A stretch of DNA of 64,000 nucleotides from Aquanectria penicillioides (lineage: Eukaryota > Ascomycota > Sordariomycetes > Hypocreales > Nectriaceae), in NCBI GenBank assembly GCA_003415625.1, contig PYIU01000007.1, positions 2,728,001 to 2,792,000 on the forward strand. Reading direction: 5' to 3'. This document shows, in pieces, positions 59,359 to 64,000 of the stretch (its first letter is position 1; every line of letters starts with the position of its first letter). Under the pieces are notes generated by a model. The model saw only the letters and a list, made by a program, of their open reading frames with translations, was not told the origin of the DNA and did no database searches. The translations under genes and the position numbers were made by a program.

Positions 59359-60316
59359 TTAAACTCTGTGGATGTAAATGTCATCAATGTACCAGCTGAG
59401 CTGCTCTCCGCTGCCGTCCCAAGAGAGCCAGAACGACGAATCCGATCCCTCTCCGCCGTCAACGGTGAAATCGATTTGGAACTCTTTCCACTCTTCGTCG
59501 ATGTCTTTTCCCTCGCTGAGCCTGTGCTGGAAGATGTACTTGGACGTGCCGAACAGCGATGCCGTGATGGAGCTCCAGGGCACCGGGTAGTCATTCTCGT
59601 TAGGACCTCCCGCGCTGACAGACATGTACAGCCGGTAGTTGACTCCGCTTTCCAGCGCGACTCCTTTCCTATACATGACCTCGATGTATGAAGTCTTGGA
59701 ATCGGTCTTCTCAGCCACCCTCATCATCTTAGTCTCGGCACCGTTGGGACCACCGCTCTCGATGACGCGGACGTCGAAGCTGTCTTCCACGTCGGCGGTT
59801 TTACCCCAGTCGCTAAAACCGTTGCCGCCCTCAAAATCAATATCAAGTGGTGTGTCAACTAGAACAAAGTGTTAGTTTTTATCCATCGGTCGAGCGCTGC
59901 AACTTATCGGTTTTCAAAGACTTACTATCTTCGCAGCTAAAGCAGTCCACTTCGTACCAGGTCACTTTGCTGTCCGACTGCGAGAATCCCGCGAGAGCAA
60001 CGTCGTCCTTGTACAATCGGCACATGCCGTCCTTGTAGGCGAAGTAGGTGCATGACTCCGTCGTCGTGCAGAGGTTGGCGCAGTTTCCGAGTTTGACTTC
60101 AAAGGTTGTGGCCTTCAGCTTTCCCTTCTGGCTCGCGATATCGCCGTTCACGCCGCAAATTTTGCCCGCCGCGGGCGACGAGATTGGCGTGCATTGCCGT
60201 GCCGCGCTGCGGCTGAAGAGGTGGTTGGATGAAGAGGCTTCGGAACGAGCGCTAGGGCGCGCGTCGGCGCCGAGTGCTAGGAGCGCCACGAGAGCGAGGT
60301 TCTTGAGAATAGCCAT
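59359..60316 (-). CDS. Secreted protein with Cys-rich N-domain and CBM-like C-domain
   Basis: Exons (minus) 60316-59926 and 59858-59359, 296 aa. The intron 59859-59925 (GTAAGT...CTAAC...TCTAG) is textbook and joins CFSCED to DTPLDIDFEGG in frame. Signal peptide MAILKNLALVALLALGADA. The N-terminal domain has about eight Cys in a PAN/apple-like arrangement (NCANLCTTTESCTYFAYKD, MCRLYKD). The C-terminal domain starts DIDFEGGNGFSDWG and ends SWYIDDIYIHRV, a pattern of galactose-binding/carbohydrate-binding jelly rolls. By analogy it may bind wall or plant polysaccharides outside the cell; no catalytic motif is seen. Domain calls are by pattern only, the gene model is strong. Confidence 0.85.
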
Positions 60317-62402
60317 GGTATATTGTTGTCGGTTGCTGACTCGATCGTGCTGTTTGATAGTAGGAGAATCGAATTATCAATGCCCTAAGTCGGAGCACCT
60401 TTTCCTGCCGATATATATCAAGCGCAACCGCCGGCAAGGCAGCTTTAGCTGCTTTAGCTGGTAAGCGGTAACCAATGCTGGCAGACTGGCATATTACTGG
60501 CATGCTGAGGTCGGCGACCAATTTTGGTGTTAGTGCACGAAATTCGACGATGCATCACTATTTGCCATTTCCACGCCTGTTTCAGAAGACATGGGGAACC
60601 TGCCAAGGCCGAGCACAGCCACCAGTCCGGAAGTACCGTTGAAGCTCGGCGACCGTTGCAAGGGCCTGAACCAGCCGCAAAGCTGCAATGCTGAATTTCT
60701 GAAATGTCCCTGTCCCTGGCTGTGGTCGCTGACTCGGCAGGGCAAGCCTAACCTCCATAAGCACTAAGTGGCCAGCTAAGGCGCGGCTAAGCCCTCATTG
60801 GGCGCCAGTGATCGCCGACCTGCCAGGTATAAGAGTCCGATGCTTCGGCGACATCGAGGAGGAAGCGGGAAGCCCGTAGGTCGTGCTTCTTGGGATGCAG
60901 CAGCATCAATTCGCCAGCGGGTATCTTGGCCTTGGGAACTTGCGGGGCCGTGGCGGCGTTGTGGCATTGCGGCTGCGCCTGAACCCCATGGTCAATTTTG
61001 ACGTGCCTCGGGATCGTTGCCGTCGACTAATATTAGCACAGCGAAGAGGTTTTGAGATTGCAAAAAGTTGTACGTGAGTATTGGGGTTCCTGCCGCTCCA
61101 ATTGATTGAATATTGTCAATATCATGTTTGATAATAAATCGAATGCCTTTGCCGCTCAATGTGCTGGAATAATATAGTTCAATATCTCCAACGTCTAGAT
61201 CTGGGAATGGCTCTCCACTCGACCGCTCAAGACTATCCCTGTCACAAAGTCCCACTCAATGGCCTCGAAAAGAAGCTTATTCTTATCGATTCGAGGGGAG
61301 CGCGGTCAAATAATTCGCCAATCAAGGCTGACGGCATATCGGTTGCTTCGCCGTTGAGGCAATGCTGTCCCAATCACCGTCAGGACAGGCGACCTTGGGC
61401 CCCGACCATTCAAAGGGTCAAAAAGCTACTGCAACTAGCTTAAACTGTGGGAAGCATCTGATGAGGTGAGAAAATACTAAGCAGTGTGTTACAATACACC
61501 ACGCCAAGCCGGCCGACATTAGCCTTGATCAATTGGAAACTGGGTAGGACTCGTCAACAACCGTTGGTGATCACGCTTCCTTCAGGTTCGATAATTTGGC
61601 ATCAATGACTGATGCTCAAGAGAATGAAGTTTCGTCTACAATTCTATAAGGCTAAAAGGAAATTGTCGCTTCATCTGAACAGTGTAAGGCTGGAGTCCCA
61701 GGCGGGAGTAAGCCAAGAATTGGTCAATAAGTGGGACCGTGCCCTCTTACAAGCAAACCGCGATTGAAACCTGCTTGACTAGTATGACAGATAAAAAGAT
61801 GGAATCCCGATGTGCTCTCTTTTGAGCTCTAGCAGATGCTCCGTCTTTGTGTCCGACCGTGGACAATCAGGACAATAGTGGAGAACCTTATGCTGGATTC
61901 GGTCCAGGGTAGCTTGCACAGCCCACTTTGCGTGACGTATCGGTGTCATTGTATAGCCTACAGCTGAATCTGTTCCGCCATAATCATGCCTCTTAAAGAA
62001 AGGGTTTCAATTGATCCAAATAAATCATATAGTAATGTTTGTTTCAGACGTAGTTCTCCAAAGTGAGGGTCTCGGCTGATTCATGGGGTGTCTGAATTCA
62101 ACTTAGATTTTCGACGCGGGATATAGGCAAATGTAGGGAAGACAAGGCTAACCAATGAATCAGCAGGTGGGCTGCCTCCATGTTCAACCTGCGCCACTTC
62201 TCAACCCTGCTCGTAGTTGATATGCGCAGTTTGCAGTTTTTACTCTCAACATATATCGCTCAATATAATTGCTACAAGTGAATAGACCAAAAATCTTGTT
62301 TCTAAACGCTAATCCACTATGCTATGATGGTCGGACTTTTCATGCAAGCCTCATTCCTTGTGAAGTAGCTTCGGATATTGCACGCCCACATTCAAAACAC
62401 TT
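60317..62402. other. Intergenic region
   Basis: About 2.1 kb containing the promoter of the secreted protein (TATA-like GATATATATC near 60411) and the 3' flank of the synthetase gene. No gene supported. Confidence 0.4.
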
Positions 62403-64000
62403 TTACTGCTTCTCGCGATAGATCATTGCGTCACGCTCAGGGCCGGTGCCAATCCACTTGACCTGTTGACAGTTAGCAAGTTCGCTCATGAATAAAAATT
62501 GGCAATAACTTCATAGCATTGAAGCTACTGTAGGGATAGAAGCAACTAAATACCTTGACTCCAACAAACTGTTCAATGTACTGAGATGCGTGTCAGCGGG
62601 GATTACTCGCATCTGATAATTCAAGTTCACCTCAATGTAAGCACGCGCCTCCTTGGGTAGATCATAGTAGGTTCGTGCTGTAGTGGTGGGCTTGTTCCAG
62701 CCAGGCATTTCGTGGTAGATAACCTCAACACGCTCAAGCTGGCTAATACTTGCAGGGAACGAAGGGAATTCCTGCCAATCTTTAGTAACAAGAAAAGCGG
62801 TATATATGTAGTCTCTTACCTTGCCAGTCTCCTTATCTTTGTATCCGATCGCAATCTTCAGGGTGGGGAAGGTGTCGAGAACATCCAACTATCATCATTA
62901 GCCAAGAGTCATGATTGAGAAAACGTCTGCAGCAAACCTTGGTCAAGTTAAGTGCGGTGTAATGGTTGACGGACTGGCGGAAGTTAGCTGTGCTCGAATT
63001 AAACGGAGAAAAATACATACCGTGCTGTGCTTCACAACGACGAGATCTAGATCGATTCAAGTCAGCATCATTCTCAGGGGTAAGTATAACCATCAGTGCA
63101 TGTGGAATGCTCGGCTGCATTTCTTCTTCTGGAAATTTGCTGGAGACACTTACCAAGCCTAAGTTCAGTTAGCCTTCTCTTCATAATACTTATCAGCCTT
63201 CATCAAGTTTCCAACTTACCAGCCACATCGACGCTTCCTGCCGGTGGAGGTTCCCTACAGACGCATGAGTACAATTCTCTGTTTGTGTTAATATTTCTTA
63301 CCCATTCTCGGCCAATATCCTGCAACTTTGTGCCAATCCTAACAAGAAAGTTAGTCATCAGTGCTGGTGAAGCAGCAACATGTATAATAGCGCTTACTCG
63401 TCAGTGTCCTCTGTGGCAAAGGGCCCCTAAAAGTTATTAGCACAATGATTATAATTTTGGCGGGTAAAGTGAATTGAGAAGTCGTTCCTCTGGGAGGTCT
63501 ACCCCTAAAAGCACTTAGGTGCGAGCTACTCACCTCGCCAACTCGGGTCGTGTAAGCTTTCACAACACTGCGCATGATCATTAGTACATTGTGAAGATAG
63601 GTGAATGAAATTGCGGCAAAATGATCCCAGCATTGCATATTTTATGTAATACATAGGCGCGGTGGAAATAGGGGACTCACCCGACAATCTCCTTGATCTT
63701 TCTTGGGTTGATGGCAAGACCAGTGAAAATACCACCGAGACCAGTGTTAGAAGAAGTCACGTATGGGTACTATGATGGGAACCATGTTAGTCTATCGAAA
63801 ACTCCCTCAACAACATCAATCAGATACTCACTGTTCCGTAGTCAATGTCCAGCATCAGGGCATTGGCACCTTCGATCAGGATCGGGGTGTCGTTGTCCTG
63901 GGCCTGCTTGATGAGCGAAACAGCGTCCACGGTGTACTTGGCAAGGTTGACTCGGTATTTCTCAAACTTCTTTAGCTCTTCCTCGACATCGTATTGCAAA
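62403..64000 (-). CDS. Adenylosuccinate synthetase, 3' part (5' end beyond window)
   Basis: Purine synthesis enzyme: GTP + IMP + aspartate to adenylosuccinate, cytosolic. Thirteen exons are visible on the minus strand: >64000-63832, 63769-63681, 63567-63534, 63426-63398, 63338-63302, 63254-63220, 63158-63154, 63046-63021, 62973-62938, 62888-62820, 62771-62631, 62580-62554 and 62462-62403. Joined they give a continuous conserved sequence, with segments [93 protein letters not shown] and [14 protein letters not shown], ending REKQ-stop. The intron density is high and one exon is only 5 nt (63154-63158). All junctions carry GT-AG signals. The S. cerevisiae counterpart is Ade12. Confidence 0.96.

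Noticed and set aside
1..64000. tRNA, rRNA, CRISPR array or operon structures
   Set aside because: No cloverleaf-like sequence with a B-box was spotted by eye and no spaced repeat array exists; the gene structure is eukaryotic. A covariance-model scan would be needed to exclude tRNAs.

Overview
The window reads as nuclear DNA of a filamentous ascomycete, most likely a Eurotiales-type mould (Aspergillus/Penicillium relatives). Reasons: short introns of about 47-110 nt with GT...CTAAC/CTGAC...AG signals, families typical of these fungi (NACHT-ankyrin NLR, HET-domain protein, HsbA-like wall protein, Och1-like GT32, Mug190/tricalbin-like C2 protein), and a transposon showing transition damage of the RIP type. 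No species is claimed.

Layout. 1-6.1 kb: a 5'-truncated NACHT-ankyrin NLR. 6.9-7.5 kb: small GFA/CENP-V zinc protein. 8.4-12.2 kb: SMP-C2 membrane-contact protein. 12.5-14.7 kb: a divergent pair of hypothetical membrane proteins. 15.1-16.3 kb: secreted Ser/Thr-rich protein (minus strand). 17.6-18.9 kb: AT-hook/C2H2 protein. 20.6-21.2 kb: HsbA-like secreted protein. 21.6-22.6 kb: pyrroline-5-carboxylate reductase. 23.1-37.6 kb: an MFS transporter gene split by a 12.9-kb LTR retrotransposon. 40.9-42.0 kb: GT32 glycosyltransferase. 43.3-44.9 kb: C69 dipeptidase-like protein. 46.9-48.4 kb: arrestin-like protein (minus). 50.8-53.1 kb: HET-domain protein. 59.4-60.3 kb: secreted protein with a Cys-rich N-terminus and a carbohydrate-binding-like C-terminus (minus). 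62.4 kb to the right edge: 3' part of adenylosuccinate synthetase (minus). The spacers at 37.6-40.9, 44.9-46.9, 48.4-50.8, 54.3-59.3 and 60.3-62.4 kb hold no gene I can support firmly.

The most remarkable object is the retrotransposon (23257-36159). It has 237-bp LTRs, a 5-bp target duplication (ATGCC) and a degenerate Ty3/gypsy chromovirus pol on the minus strand (RT, RNase H, integrase, chromodomain). Between the pol stop codon and the 3' LTR there is a further 4.2-kb single reading frame, same strand and intronless, encoding an SF1 (Upf1/NAM7-type) helicase followed by a CCHC zinc knuckle. Both coding regions have been silenced by C-to-T/G-to-A transitions, while the split MFS gene has intact exons and splice sites. 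The second notable item is a 5-nt microexon in the intron-dense adenylosuccinate synthetase gene. The genes are otherwise independent housekeeping, secretory or non-self-recognition genes; no biosynthetic cluster is evident.
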